DNA from: Alsobacter metallidurans
Lineage (GTDB): Bacteria > Pseudomonadota > Alphaproteobacteria > Rhizobiales > Beijerinckiaceae
NCBI RefSeq assembly: GCF_014636935.1
Contig: NZ_BMES01000001.1
Span: forward strand, 186,001-250,000
Length of the DNA: 64,000 nt
Reading direction: 5' to 3'
Both the position numbers and the translations under genes were made by a program. The notes beneath the pieces were generated by a model. It did not search any database and was not told where the DNA came from. It saw only the letters and a program-made list of their open reading frames with translations. This document shows positions 54,743 to 62,690 of this stretch, one piece after another; position 1 is the first letter of the stretch, and each line of letters opens with the position of its first letter.

Positions 54743-55075
54743 ATGGCCGATCCGGACGATCTCGATCCCCGCCTCATCCGCCTCGATCCGCGCGACAACG
54801 TCGCGGTGGTCCGGCAGCGGCTGGAGGCCGGGCTTCCCGTGCGGGTCGCCGGTCGCGTCACGACGCCTGCCCGGGATATCCCGCTCGGCCACAAGGTGGC
54901 GTGCCGGCCCATCCAGGCGGGCGAGAAGGTGCTGAAATACGGCGCGCCGATCGGGTCGGCCGTGGCCGCCATCGCGCCCGGCGACCACGTGCATGTGCAC
55001 AACATGAAGAGCGACTACACGGCCACGCACACGCTCGACGAGGCGCGGGCGCGGCACGGAGGATCGGCGGCATGA
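54743..55075 (+). CDS. UxaA-family dehydratase, N-terminal (SAF) subunit
   Basis: A 110-residue protein equivalent to the N-terminal SAF domain of altronate/galactarate dehydratases: it has the conserved DNVAVVRQRLEAG, IPLGHKVA and EKVLKYGAPIG stretches. In E. coli UxaA this is fused to the catalytic part; here it is a separate gene coupled to the large subunit by an ATGA overlap. The split form is common in many bacteria and archaea. It presumably helps form the active dehydratase. Confidence 0.87.
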   Translation: MADPDDLDPRLIRLDPRDNVAVVRQRLEAGLPVRVAGRVTTPARDIPLGHKVACRPIQAGEKVLKYGAPIGSAVAAIAPGDHVHVHNMKSDYTATHTLDEARARHGGSAA

Positions 55076-56295
55076 CCCTGGCTGAAACACATCCCGAGCC
55101 GGCGCTGCGCGGCTATCTGCGCGCCGATGGCCGTAAGGGCATCCGCAACACCGTGGTGGTGGCCTATCTGGTGGAGTGCGCCCACCACGTGGCGCGCGAG
55201 ATCGCCTGGCCGTTTCGGGACGCAGACGTTCACCTTATCGGCTTCCCGGGCTGCTTTCCCAACGCCTATGCGCAACGCATGATGGAGGCGCTGTGCACGC
55301 ACCCCAATGTGGGCGCGGTGCTGCTTCTGTCGCTGGGCTGCGAGAGCTTCGACAAATACGGCCTCGCGCACGCGGTGCGCCAGAGCGGCCGCCCGGTGGA
55401 GACCATCGTCATCCAGGCGACCGGCGGCACGCGGCGCTCCATCGCGGAAGGGCAGGCGTGGATTGAAACGCAGCGCGCCGCTCTGGACGCGGCCGAGACC
55501 GTCCCGATGGCGGTGAGCGAGCTCATCGTCGGCACCGTCTGCGGCGGGTCGGACGGCACCTCGGGAATCACCGGCAACCCGGCCGCCGGCCGCGCCTTCG
55601 ACATGCTGATCGAGGACGGCGCCGCCTGCATCTTCGAGGAGACTGGCGAGCTCATCGGCTGCGAGCACATCATGGCGAGCCGCGCGATCACGCCCGATCT
55701 CGCCGGCATCCTGGAGCAGAGCGTCGCCAAGGCGGCCCGCTACTACGCCACGCTGGGCTACGGCTCCTTCGCGCCCGGCAACGCCGACGGCGGCCTCTCC
55801 ACCATCGAGGAGAAGTCGATGGGCGCCTACGCCAAGTCGGGCTCCTCGCCGATCTCCGGCCTGCTGAAGCCGGCCGACAGGCCGCCGCGCGGCGGGCTCT
55901 ACCTGCTCGACGTGGTGCCGGACGGCGAGGTGCGCTTCGGCTTTCCCAACATCAACGACACGGCCGAGATCGCCGAGCTGATCGCCTGCGGCAGCCACGC
56001 GGTGCTGTTCGTCACCGGGCGCGGCTCGGTGGTGGGATCCGCCATTTCGCCCGTCGTGAAGATCTGCGCCAATCCGGAGACTTATCGCCGCATGGCGGAC
56101 GACATGGATGTCGACGCCGGCCGCATCCTTGAGGGATTGGCGTCCCTCGACGACGTCGGCCGCGAGATCCGCGACCTCGTGCTGTCGCTCGCGCAGGGCG
56201 CGCGCACGAAGTCCGAGGAACTCGGGCACCGCGAATTCGCCCTCACCTACAAGAGTTTCGAACCGATCGGCCCCGCCTGCCTCCCGGCGGCGTGA
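55072..56295 (+). CDS. UxaA-family dehydratase, catalytic subunit (altronate/galactarate type)
   Basis: The large subunit of a UxaA-family hydro-lyase, 407 residues. Characteristic stretches are GYLRADGRKGIRNTVVVAYL, FPGCFPNAYAQ, GCESFDKYGL, GTVCGGSDGTSGITGNPAAG and FVTGRGSVVGSAISPVVKIC. Conserved cysteines (GFPGC, LGCES, TVCGGSD) fit the iron-binding site of these dehydratases, which remove water from sugar acids to give 2-keto-3-deoxy products. It is coupled to the small subunit before it and lies 35 bases before an MR/MLE gene. Altronate, galactarate or a related acid are candidates. Confidence 0.9.
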   Translation: MTLAETHPEPALRGYLRADGRKGIRNTVVVAYLVECAHHVAREIAWPFRDADVHLIGFPGCFPNAYAQRMMEALCTHPNVGAVLLLSLGCESFDKYGLAHAVRQSGRPVETIVIQATGGTRRSIAEGQAWIETQRAALDAAETVPMAVSELIVGTVCGGSDGTSGITGNPAAGRAFDMLIEDGAACIFEETGELIGCEHIMASRAITPDLAGILEQSVAKAARYYATLGYGSFAPGNADGGLSTIEEKSMGAYAKSGSSPISGLLKPADRPPRGGLYLLDVVPDGEVRFGFPNINDTAEIAELIACGSHAVLFVTGRGSVVGSAISPVVKICANPETYRRMADDMDVDAGRILEGLASLDDVGREIRDLVLSLAQGARTKSEELGHREFALTYKSFEPIGPACLPAA

Positions 56296-56330
56296 CGCCC
56301 ATCGCCCTTCCTTCCTGTTCCGAGGCCGCC

Positions 56331-57440
56331 ATGAAGATCACCGACGTCGAAGTGCGCTGTTGCCGGCGCGCGCCGGACGCCTTCGACACCAGCGCGTTCC
56401 GCACCGGCGATTTCGCCGCCTTCCAGTTCCTGGTCGTGACGCTGAAAACCGACACTGGCCACCAGGCCTCGACCTTCGGCTTCGCGGGCCGGTCGGCCGA
56501 GGGCGCGGGCAAGCTCATCGCCGACACGCTGCGGCCCTTCATGATCGGCCGCGACCCGCGTGACCGCGAAAAGGCATGGCACGAATTCCGCACCGCCGAT
56601 CGCTGGTGGGGGCATTTGCCAATCTATGCCTACGGACCGTTCGACACCTGCCAGTGGCTGCTCTCGGCGGAGGCGGCCGGCCAGCCGCTCTACAAATATC
56701 TCGGCGCCTATCGCGACAGCGTGCCGGTCTATGGCAGCTCCATGATCCTGAAGGAGCCGGCCGACTACGCCCGCGAGGCGCTCCGGGCCAAGGCCGAGGG
56801 GCTGAAGGCCTACAAGCTGCACACCCCGGGCGCCGACATCGCCGAGGATCTGGAGGCGCACCGCCTCGTGCGCGAGGCCGTCGGCCCCGACTTCACGCTG
56901 ATGTCCGACCCGGTCTCCACCTATAACCTCGAACAGGCGATCCGCTTTGGCCGGGCGCTGGAAAAGCTCGACTACTACTGGTTCGAGGAGCCCCTCTACG
57001 ACGAGGACGTGCACGCGCTGCGTGAACTCGCCCGCACCCTGGAAATTCCGCTGGTCGGCACGGAGGTTCTGGCCAAGCACCCCTACAGCATCGCCGAATG
57101 CATCGCGACGCGCGTGGTGGACCGTGTCCGCGCCGACGTGTCGTGGACCGGCGGCGTCACCGGGGTGATGAAGACGGCCCGGCTCGCCGAGGCCTTTGGG
57201 GTGAATTGCGAGATCCACACCTCGATCTTCCACCCGGCCGAGATCGTGAATCTCCACTGCTGCGCGGCCGTGAAGAACTGCGACTTCTTCGAGCTGCTCT
57301 ACCCCGTCGAGGGCTTCGCATTCGGCCTCGCCGAACCGTTGCCGATCCAGAACGGCATGGCGATGCTGCCGACCAAGCCCGGTCTCGGCGTCGAGCTCGA
57401 CTGGGCCGACATCGACCGCTGCACCGTCGCGATCGTCTGA
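56331..57440 (+). CDS. Mandelate racemase/muconate lactonising enzyme family protein 2
   Basis: An enolase-superfamily enzyme of 369 residues. Instead of K-x-K it has Lys162-x-His164 (AYKLHTPG), a variant found among sugar-acid dehydratases. Metal ligands are Asp193 (LMSDPVS), Glu219 in WFEEP and Glu245 (GTEVL), with Asp269 and His296 (CEIHTS) as the dyad. The start at 56331 (MKITDVEVR) is the family N-terminus; an in-frame Met at 56292 would add an unrelated leader. It differs from the copy at 49695-50813, so the island holds two distinct dehydratases of this fold plus the UxaA-type one. Confidence 0.9.
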   Translation: MKITDVEVRCCRRAPDAFDTSAFRTGDFAAFQFLVVTLKTDTGHQASTFGFAGRSAEGAGKLIADTLRPFMIGRDPRDREKAWHEFRTADRWWGHLPIYAYGPFDTCQWLLSAEAAGQPLYKYLGAYRDSVPVYGSSMILKEPADYAREALRAKAEGLKAYKLHTPGADIAEDLEAHRLVREAVGPDFTLMSDPVSTYNLEQAIRFGRALEKLDYYWFEEPLYDEDVHALRELARTLEIPLVGTEVLAKHPYSIAECIATRVVDRVRADVSWTGGVTGVMKTARLAEAFGVNCEIHTSIFHPAEIVNLHCCAAVKNCDFFELLYPVEGFAFGLAEPLPIQNGMAMLPTKPGLGVELDWADIDRCTVAIV

Positions 57441-57452
57441 AAGGACACTTCC

Positions 57453-58493
57453 ATGCGCGCCCTGTCCATCGATCGCCCCGGCGAGGCATCCTTCGTCGAC
57501 CTGCCGCGCCCCGACCCACGCGAGGGCGAGATCGGCGTCCGCGTCTCGTTCATCGGCTATTGCGGCTCGGACCTGAACAGCTTTCGCGGGATCAACCCGC
57601 TGGTGTCCTATCCCCGCGTGCCCGGTCACGAGATCGCGGGCGTGATCGAGACGCTGGGGGAGGGCGTTCCCGGCAGCTTCAGCGTCGGCCAGCAGGTCTG
57701 CGTGCTGCCCTACTTCAACTGCGGCCAGTGCAACGCCTGCCGCATGGGCCGGCCCAACGCGTGCAAGCACAACCAGACCATGGGCGTGCAGCGCGAGGGC
57801 GCGCTCACCGAGTTCGTCTGCGTGCCGCACGGCAAGGTGATCCCGGTGGACGGCCTCGCGCTGCGCGACCTCGCCCTTATCGAGCCGCTGGCCGTCGGCT
57901 TCCACGCCGTCCGGCGGGCGGAGCTGCAAGCCGGCGAGCGCGTCGTCGTGCTGGGCTGCGGCGTGATCGGGCTGGGCGCGGTGCTCGGCGCCGTCTCGGC
58001 CGGCGCGCGCGTGATCGCGGTGGATCTCGCCGCCGGCAAGCTCGAGCAGGCGCGCGGGCTCGGGGCCGAGGACGTGATCGACGCCTCCAGCCAGGACGTG
58101 GCCGCCGAGGTCGCAAGGCTCACCGGGGACGACGGACCCTCGGTGGTGATCGAAGCCGTGGGCGCCGAGGTCACGTTCCGGCAGGCCGTGGATCTCGTCG
58201 GCTCCTGCGGCCGGGTGGTCTATGTCGGCTACGCCAAATACCCGGTCACCTACGAGACCCGCTTCTTCCTCATGAAGGAGATGGACATTCGCGGCTCGCG
58301 CGGCTCCACGCTCGCGGATTTCGCCGATGTCATTGCGGTGCTGAAGGCCCGCCCGGGCATCGGCGACCTCATCGTCTCCCGAACGGCGACCTTCGCCGAG
58401 GCCGCCGACGCGATGCGCGACTGGGACGCCGATCCCGGCGCCTTCACGAAGATCATGATCGCCGTGCAGCACCCCTCGGAGCAGCCCGCATGA
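57453..58493 (+). CDS. Zinc-dependent alcohol dehydrogenase (L-galactonate/L-idonate dehydrogenase-like)
   Basis: A medium-chain dehydrogenase of 346 residues. Catalytic zinc is held by Cys and His in IGYCGSDLNSF and GHEIAGVIE, and structural zinc by the C-x2-C-x2-C-x7-C set in CGQCNACRMGRPNAC. The NAD motif GCGVIGLGAV follows. The group includes L-galactonate 5-dehydrogenase, L-idonate and galactitol-phosphate dehydrogenases. Between a UxaA/MR dehydratase pair and an SDR it probably oxidises a sugar-acid hydroxyl. It overlaps the SDR gene by four bases. Confidence 0.9.
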   Translation: MRALSIDRPGEASFVDLPRPDPREGEIGVRVSFIGYCGSDLNSFRGINPLVSYPRVPGHEIAGVIETLGEGVPGSFSVGQQVCVLPYFNCGQCNACRMGRPNACKHNQTMGVQREGALTEFVCVPHGKVIPVDGLALRDLALIEPLAVGFHAVRRAELQAGERVVVLGCGVIGLGAVLGAVSAGARVIAVDLAAGKLEQARGLGAEDVIDASSQDVAAEVARLTGDDGPSVVIEAVGAEVTFRQAVDLVGSCGRVVYVGYAKYPVTYETRFFLMKEMDIRGSRGSTLADFADVIAVLKARPGIGDLIVSRTATFAEAADAMRDWDADPGAFTKIMIAVQHPSEQPA

Positions 58494-59269
58494 ACGCACC
58501 CGCCGCCGACCCCATTCGCGCCGCCTTCGGCCTCGACGGCCGCCACGCCCTGGTCACCGGCGGAGGCAGCGGCCTCGGCCTCGCGATCGCGCGCTGCTTT
58601 CTGCAGGCCGGCGCCCGGGTGACGATCGTGGGCGTCAACGAGGCGAAGCTCGCGGCCGCCTGCGCGGAGCTGGGCGGCGACGTCGCCGGCCATGCGTTCG
58701 ACGTCACCCGCGTGAATGACGCCGAGGGGTTTGCGGCCGGCGTGCGCGACGCGCGCGGATCGGTCGACATCCTGGTCAACAACGCCGGAAGCACGGTCAA
58801 GAAGCCCATCGACCAGATGACGCCGGCCGAGTTCCAGTCCGTGCTGGACGTCCACGTCTCCGGCGCTTTCGCGCTCACGCGGGCGTTGCTGCCGCAGATC
58901 GAGGCCGGACGGGGCTCGGTCCTGTTCACGGCCTCGATGAGCTCGTTCCTGGGGATTCCGAACGTCGCCGGCTATTCGGCCGCCAAGGCCGCCCATGTGG
59001 GCATGATCCGGGCCCTCGCCACCGAGCTCGCGCCGCGCGGCGTGCGCGTCAACGGCGTCGCGCCGGGCTGGATCGACACGCCGCTCTTTCGCGGCGCCAC
59101 CGCGAACGATCCGGCCCGCCGGGCCAAGATCGACGCCCGCATCCCGATGGGCCGGCTCGGCCAGCCCGAGGACATCGGCTGGGCGATGACCTACCTGGCC
59201 TCCGCCGCCGCCAACTATGTCACCGGGCACATCACGGTGGTGGACGGCGGCGCGCTGCACGCCTTCTAG
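58490..59269 (+). CDS. Short-chain dehydrogenase/reductase (gluconate 5-dehydrogenase-like)
   Basis: An SDR of 259 residues. The cofactor motif TGGGSGLG is near residue 23, NNAG near 96, the catalytic Ser is in FTASMSSFLG, and Tyr-x3-Lys is in GYSAAKAAH. The N-terminal F-x-L-x-G-R-x-A-L-V-T-G-G-G pattern and C-terminal ITVVDGGALHAF match the gluconate 5-dehydrogenase/KduD group of sugar-acid dehydrogenases. The ATG overlaps the ADH stop. It is the last gene of the sugar-acid operon; a hairpin follows five bases after its stop. Confidence 0.9.
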   Translation: MNAPAADPIRAAFGLDGRHALVTGGGSGLGLAIARCFLQAGARVTIVGVNEAKLAAACAELGGDVAGHAFDVTRVNDAEGFAAGVRDARGSVDILVNNAGSTVKKPIDQMTPAEFQSVLDVHVSGAFALTRALLPQIEAGRGSVLFTASMSSFLGIPNVAGYSAAKAAHVGMIRALATELAPRGVRVNGVAPGWIDTPLFRGATANDPARRAKIDARIPMGRLGQPEDIGWAMTYLASAAANYVTGHITVVDGGALHAF

Positions 59270-59273
59270 GGGG

Positions 59274-59297
59274 CCTGCCGGGCCTTACGCCGGCAGG
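59274..59297. terminator. Bidirectional hairpin after the sugar-acid operon
   Basis: CCTGCCGG and CCGGCAGG pair as an 8-bp stem around an 8-nt loop. It starts just beyond the SDR stop and overlaps the end of the convergent transpeptidase gene, so it can end both transcripts. Confidence 0.6.
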
Positions 59298-59995
59298 ACG
59301 ATGACCTTGGTTTTCACCGGCGTGCGCGCATAGAGGTCGATCATGTCCTGGCTGAGCAGGCCCGTGCAGCCGCTCGTCAGGTTGGTGCCGATCGTCTCCG
59401 GGGCGCTGCTCGCGTAGATCGTGTACAGCGTGTACTTGCCGTTCTGGTAGAGATGGAGCGCCCGCGCGCCGAGCGGGTTATCCAGGCCGCCCGGCATGCC
59501 GCGCGCGTATTTCGCGGCCTCGGGCTGGCGCTTGATCATTTCGGCGGGTGGCGTCCAGGTCGGCCATTCGGACTTGCGCCCCACATAGGCCTCGCCGCTC
59601 CACAGGAAGCCCGAGCGGCCCACATTGGCGCCGTAGCGCGTGGCGTTTCCATCGCCCTCGATGCGATAGACGTAGTAGTTGGCGGGGTCGACCACGATCG
59701 TGCCGGGCGCTTCCTTGCTCTCGTAGCGCACCGTGCGGCGGAAATATTTCGGGTCGACCTGGCTGAGATCCACGGCCGGGATCGGGAACTTCTCGTTCGG
59801 CATGGGGCCGTACATCAGCGCCGCCTCGGTGCGGCTCAGCCCGTCCGTGGTGGCGCATCCAGCCAGCCCGAGCGCGCCCATGCTGACGGCCGAGCCGATC
59901 AGAAACGAGCGCCGGCTCAAAGCCTCCGAACCAGGCTGAAGCCGGGCGTTGCCGATCGCCGCATGCGCGTCCGCGTTCCTGCCGTTCATGATCAT
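59285..59995 (-). CDS. L,D-transpeptidase-family lipoprotein with atypical active site
   Basis: A YkuD-domain protein of 236 residues. The N-terminus has a twin-arginine leader (SRRSFLIGSAVSMG) ending in the lipobox L-A-G-C with Cys47, so it is probably a lipid-anchored periplasmic protein. The nucleophile Cys210 is present in TSGCTGLL. However, the usual catalytic His of the I-H-G-T segment is Tyr194 (TIYASSAP), and the Arg after the Cys (C-I/F-R) is Gly212. The enzyme may be altered or inactive, or belong to a variant subfamily. L,D-transpeptidases cross-link peptidoglycan or attach outer-membrane proteins. The gene is monocistronic, convergent with the SDR. Confidence 0.83.
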   Translation of the reverse strand: MIMNGRNADAHAAIGNARLQPGSEALSRRSFLIGSAVSMGALGLAGCATTDGLSRTEAALMYGPMPNEKFPIPAVDLSQVDPKYFRRTVRYESKEAPGTIVVDPANYYVYRIEGDGNATRYGANVGRSGFLWSGEAYVGRKSEWPTWTPPAEMIKRQPEAAKYARGMPGGLDNPLGARALHLYQNGKYTLYTIYASSAPETIGTNLTSGCTGLLSQDMIDLYARTPVKTKVIVLPA

Positions 59996-60269
59996 CTGCT
60001 ACAACGCCCCATCTCTCGTCACCCGACCAAACGCCATGCGGGTGAACAACTGCTGAACAACTCGCTGGCCGCAACTTGCCGTCGTCGTCCCGGATTGGCA
60101 AGGTTGCACGCCCAGCCCCGATCACGATTGCGTAAGCGCCGGGCTCATTTTCCCGCTTCGGTTGCGCCGCACGCCCGGGTTTGAGCTAGGCTCAGCTTGC
60201 GGCGTCCGGGCCGCGGGAGCGACTGGCGGACCATGCAGCCGCCGGCCTCCGCAAGGGAGGATGGAATCC

Positions 60270-60929
60270 ATGATCGATGCAAGACTGGCGCTCGGCGCCG
60301 CCGTGGCGCTCTGCGCATTGGCCGGGCCGGCCGCGGCGCAGAACGCGAATCCGATGACCTTCTTCGTCACCAGCGTGGGCGTCGGCAAGGGCGGCGACCT
60401 CGGCGGCCTCGCGGGGGCGGACCAGCATTGCCAGACGCTTGCGGCCTCCGCCGGGGCGGGGTCGCGTACGTGGCGCGCCTATCTGAGCACGCAGGGTGCC
60501 GGGGCCGTGAACGCGCGCGACCGCATCGGGGCCGGGCCCTGGGTCAACCACAAGGGCGAGACCATCGCGAAATCGGTGGAGGACCTGCACGGCCCCAACG
60601 GCTTGACCAAGCAGACCGCCCTCACCGAGAAGGGCGAGATCGTGAAGGGCCGCGGCGACCAACCCAACACGCATGACGTGCTCACCGGCTCCACGGCCGA
60701 CGGCAAGGCCTTCGCTGGCGACGCCGACATGACCTGCCGCAACTGGACCAGCAGCACGGCCGGCTCCGCCATGGTGGGCCATTCCGATCGCACCGGCCTT
60801 GACGACAGCGCCCCCGCCAAGTCCTGGAACTCGTCCCACCCCTCGCGCGGCCCGGGCGGCGGCTGCACGCAGGACGACCTGAAGAGCACGGGCGGCGCTG
60901 GCCTGCTCTACTGCTTCGCGACGAACTGA
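60270..60929 (+). CDS. Secreted lectin-like protein (endostatin/C-type-lectin-like fold)
   Basis: A 219-residue protein with a Sec signal peptide (about residues 1-24, ending AAAQ). The mature part begins NPMTFFVTSVGVGKGGDLGG and contains LAGADQHCQTLAASAGAG, RTWRAYLSTQ and, near the end, GLLYCFATN with the paired cysteines of this fold. It resembles the collagenase NC10/endostatin-like family often annotated as lectin. The ATG at 60270 has GGGAGG at nine bases; an ATG at 60261 is too close to that site. It is monocistronic and followed by a strong terminator. Function and ligand are unknown. Confidence 0.75.
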   Translation: MIDARLALGAAVALCALAGPAAAQNANPMTFFVTSVGVGKGGDLGGLAGADQHCQTLAASAGAGSRTWRAYLSTQGAGAVNARDRIGAGPWVNHKGETIAKSVEDLHGPNGLTKQTALTEKGEIVKGRGDQPNTHDVLTGSTADGKAFAGDADMTCRNWTSSTAGSAMVGHSDRTGLDDSAPAKSWNSSHPSRGPGGGCTQDDLKSTGGAGLLYCFATN

Positions 60930-60932
60930 AAC

Positions 60933-60967
60933 GCCTCGCGGGCCGGGCGCCCACCGGCCCGCGAGGC
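60933..60967 (+). terminator. Strong hairpin after the lectin-like gene
   Basis: A perfect 14-bp stem (GCCTCGCGGGCCGG/CCGGCCCGCGAGGC) with a 7-nt loop begins four bases after the stop. There is no T-tract, but it is the strongest hairpin in the window and fits transcription termination. Confidence 0.7.
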
Positions 60968-61184
60968 CTCATTCGCGCGCGGCTTGAACTTGGGCATTGA
61001 CGCCGCGCCGCAAGATCGCATTGCTTCTCCTGCACATTCGGGTTGATCGGACCCCGACGTCGTGGCTTCTAGCCACGCCGTCGGGTTCGAAACCGACAGC
61101 TGCCGAACGACCCCCTTGGCGATCGCGCCGGGATCGTCCGGGGCGGAACAAGAAACGGCGCTCGAACGCCATGTGGAGGAAACG

Positions 61185-62315
61185 ATGAAGCAGATTGCAG
61201 GCGCCCTTGTCCTGTCCGCCGCCATGCTGGCGCCCGCTCACGCGCAAAGCATCAAGCTGATCAGCGTCGGCGAGCTCTCCGGCCCCGGTGCGACCGTGGG
61301 GACGAACTTCAAGAACTCGGCCGACCTCGCGATTGCGGAGATCAACGCCAAGGGCGGCATCCTCGGCCGCAAGATTGAGGTCACGCACTACGATTCCCAG
61401 AGCAACCCTGGCGTGGCCCGCGCGCTGGTGCAGAAGGCGCTGGACGAGAACCCCTATGCGTTGCTCGGCCCGGGTTATTCGGGCTCCGTCAAGGTCACGG
61501 CCCCGCTGGCCGCGCAGGCCGGCGTCGCGCAGGTGATGGGCGGCGAGGCGGCCGAGCTGACGCAGCTCGGCTTCGGCACGCTGTTTCGCACCAGCTTCGG
61601 CCAGCAATCCTCCATGCCCAAGATCGCCAAGTACCTGGCCGAGGACGTGAAGGCCAAGACTGTCGCGCTCGTCTGGGTCAACAACGACTTCGGCAAGGGC
61701 GGCCGCGACATGGTCACCAAGGAGCTCACCGCCCGCGGCGTCAAGATCGTGGCGGACCTCTCCACCGAGGCCGGCCAGGCTGATTTCGCCGCCGACGTCG
61801 TTAAGGTCAAGAACAGCAACCCGGACGCCGTGTTCGTCTACCTCAACGAGGAGGAGAGCGCCCGCGCCCTGAAGGAACTGCGCCGCCAGAACGTCACCGC
61901 CCCGCTGGTGGGCGAAACCACGCTGCTCGGCCAGAAGGTGATCGAGCTCGCGGGCGAAGCCGCCAACGGCGCCCGCGGCCATGTCGGCCTCACGGTCGAC
62001 GCCCCGCTGCCCGCGCTGCAGGAATACGGCAAGCGCTTCCAGGCGAAGTACAACTACGTGCCGGATCACAACGGCATCAAGGGCTACCTTGGCGTCTACA
62101 TGATCAAGGCCGCCACCGAGAAGATGGGCAAGATCGATCCCAAGGGCCTGCCCGAGGCGCTCAAGGGCCTCACCATCTCGGCCGCCGCCGAGCCCGGCAT
62201 CCTGATGGATCTCACGATCGACAAGAACGGCGACCTCGACCGCGAGAGCTTCATGGGCGAGGTGGTCAACGGCAAGCAGGTCATCAAGACCGTGCTGCCG
62301 AAGATGAACAAGTAA
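61185..62315 (+). CDS. livK: Branched-chain amino-acid-type ABC binding protein
   Basis: A periplasmic receptor of family 6 (Leu/Ile/Val type), 376 residues. The start at 61185 (MKQIAGALVLSAAMLAPAHA) has GTGGAGGA upstream and gives a clean signal peptide. The mature protein begins SIKLISVGELSGPGATVGTNF. It contains GGILGRKIEV and the FAADVVKVKNSNPDAVFVYL segment typical of the group. It heads a liv operon continuing with permeases, from which it is separated by 375 bases of repeats. Members also bind amides, urea and aromatic acids, so the ligand is open. Confidence 0.9.
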   Translation: MKQIAGALVLSAAMLAPAHAQSIKLISVGELSGPGATVGTNFKNSADLAIAEINAKGGILGRKIEVTHYDSQSNPGVARALVQKALDENPYALLGPGYSGSVKVTAPLAAQAGVAQVMGGEAAELTQLGFGTLFRTSFGQQSSMPKIAKYLAEDVKAKTVALVWVNNDFGKGGRDMVTKELTARGVKIVADLSTEAGQADFAADVVKVKNSNPDAVFVYLNEEESARALKELRRQNVTAPLVGETTLLGQKVIELAGEAANGARGHVGLTVDAPLPALQEYGKRFQAKYNYVPDHNGIKGYLGVYMIKAATEKMGKIDPKGLPEALKGLTISAAAEPGILMDLTIDKNGDLDRESFMGEVVNGKQVIKTVLPKMNK

Positions 62316-62365
62316 GCGGACGACCAGGTGCGGTCCCGGGCTTCTGTCGGGACCGCCCCCAACCC

Positions 62366-62415
62366 CCTCATCCTGAGGAGCAGGCCCGCTTGGGCCTGCG
62401 TCTCGAAGGACGAGG
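62366..62415. repeat. Palindromic intergenic repeat (CCTCATCCTGAGG family)
   Basis: CCTCATCC...GGACGAGG arms enclose CAGGCCCGCTTGGGCCTG, itself a hairpin. Repeats of this wording are familiar from Bradyrhizobium-like genomes. It is the first of three different palindromes in the livK-livH gap. Confidence 0.65.
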
Positions 62416-62438
62416 GACTCCAGCGCGCACGGGGGCGC

Positions 62439-62537
62439 CGTCATCCCCGGCGCGCCGCAGGCGCGGGAAGGGGATCCAGGGCCGCCGCGCTCACTCCTGG
62501 CTCCCCTTCCCGGCGCTCCGCGCCGCCGGGGATGACG
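62439..62537. repeat. Palindromic intergenic repeat (GTCATCCCCGG family)
   Basis: The arms CGTCATCCCCGGCG and CCGCCGGGGATGACG flank inner arms CGCGGGAAGGGGATCCAGG and CCTGGCTCCCCTTCCCGG, so nearly the whole 99 bases folds as one long stem. It is the second of the three repeats in this gap. Confidence 0.75.
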
Positions 62538-62572
62538 GAAAGAGGATGACCGAAATCGGCGGGCCACCTTCC

Positions 62573-62654
62573 CGTCATTGCGAGCGCAGCGAAGCAATCC
62601 AGCCTAAAGCCCCGCGTTTAGACTGGATTGCTTCGCCTCTGGCTCGCAATGACG
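62573..62654. repeat. Palindromic intergenic repeat (GTCATTGCGAGC family), copy 2
   Basis: The arms CGTCATTGCGAGCGCAGCGA and GGCTCGCAATGACG with inner GCAATCCAG/CTGGATTGC match the element at 6961-7065 but have a different, shorter centre (CCTAAAGCCCCGCGTTTAGA). Different centres with conserved arms point to a mobile or spreading repeat. Livestock genes lie on both sides in one direction (livK before, livH after). Confidence 0.88.
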
Positions 62655-62690
62655 GCGAGGCTCACAACCGCCGCCACACACGGACGCACC

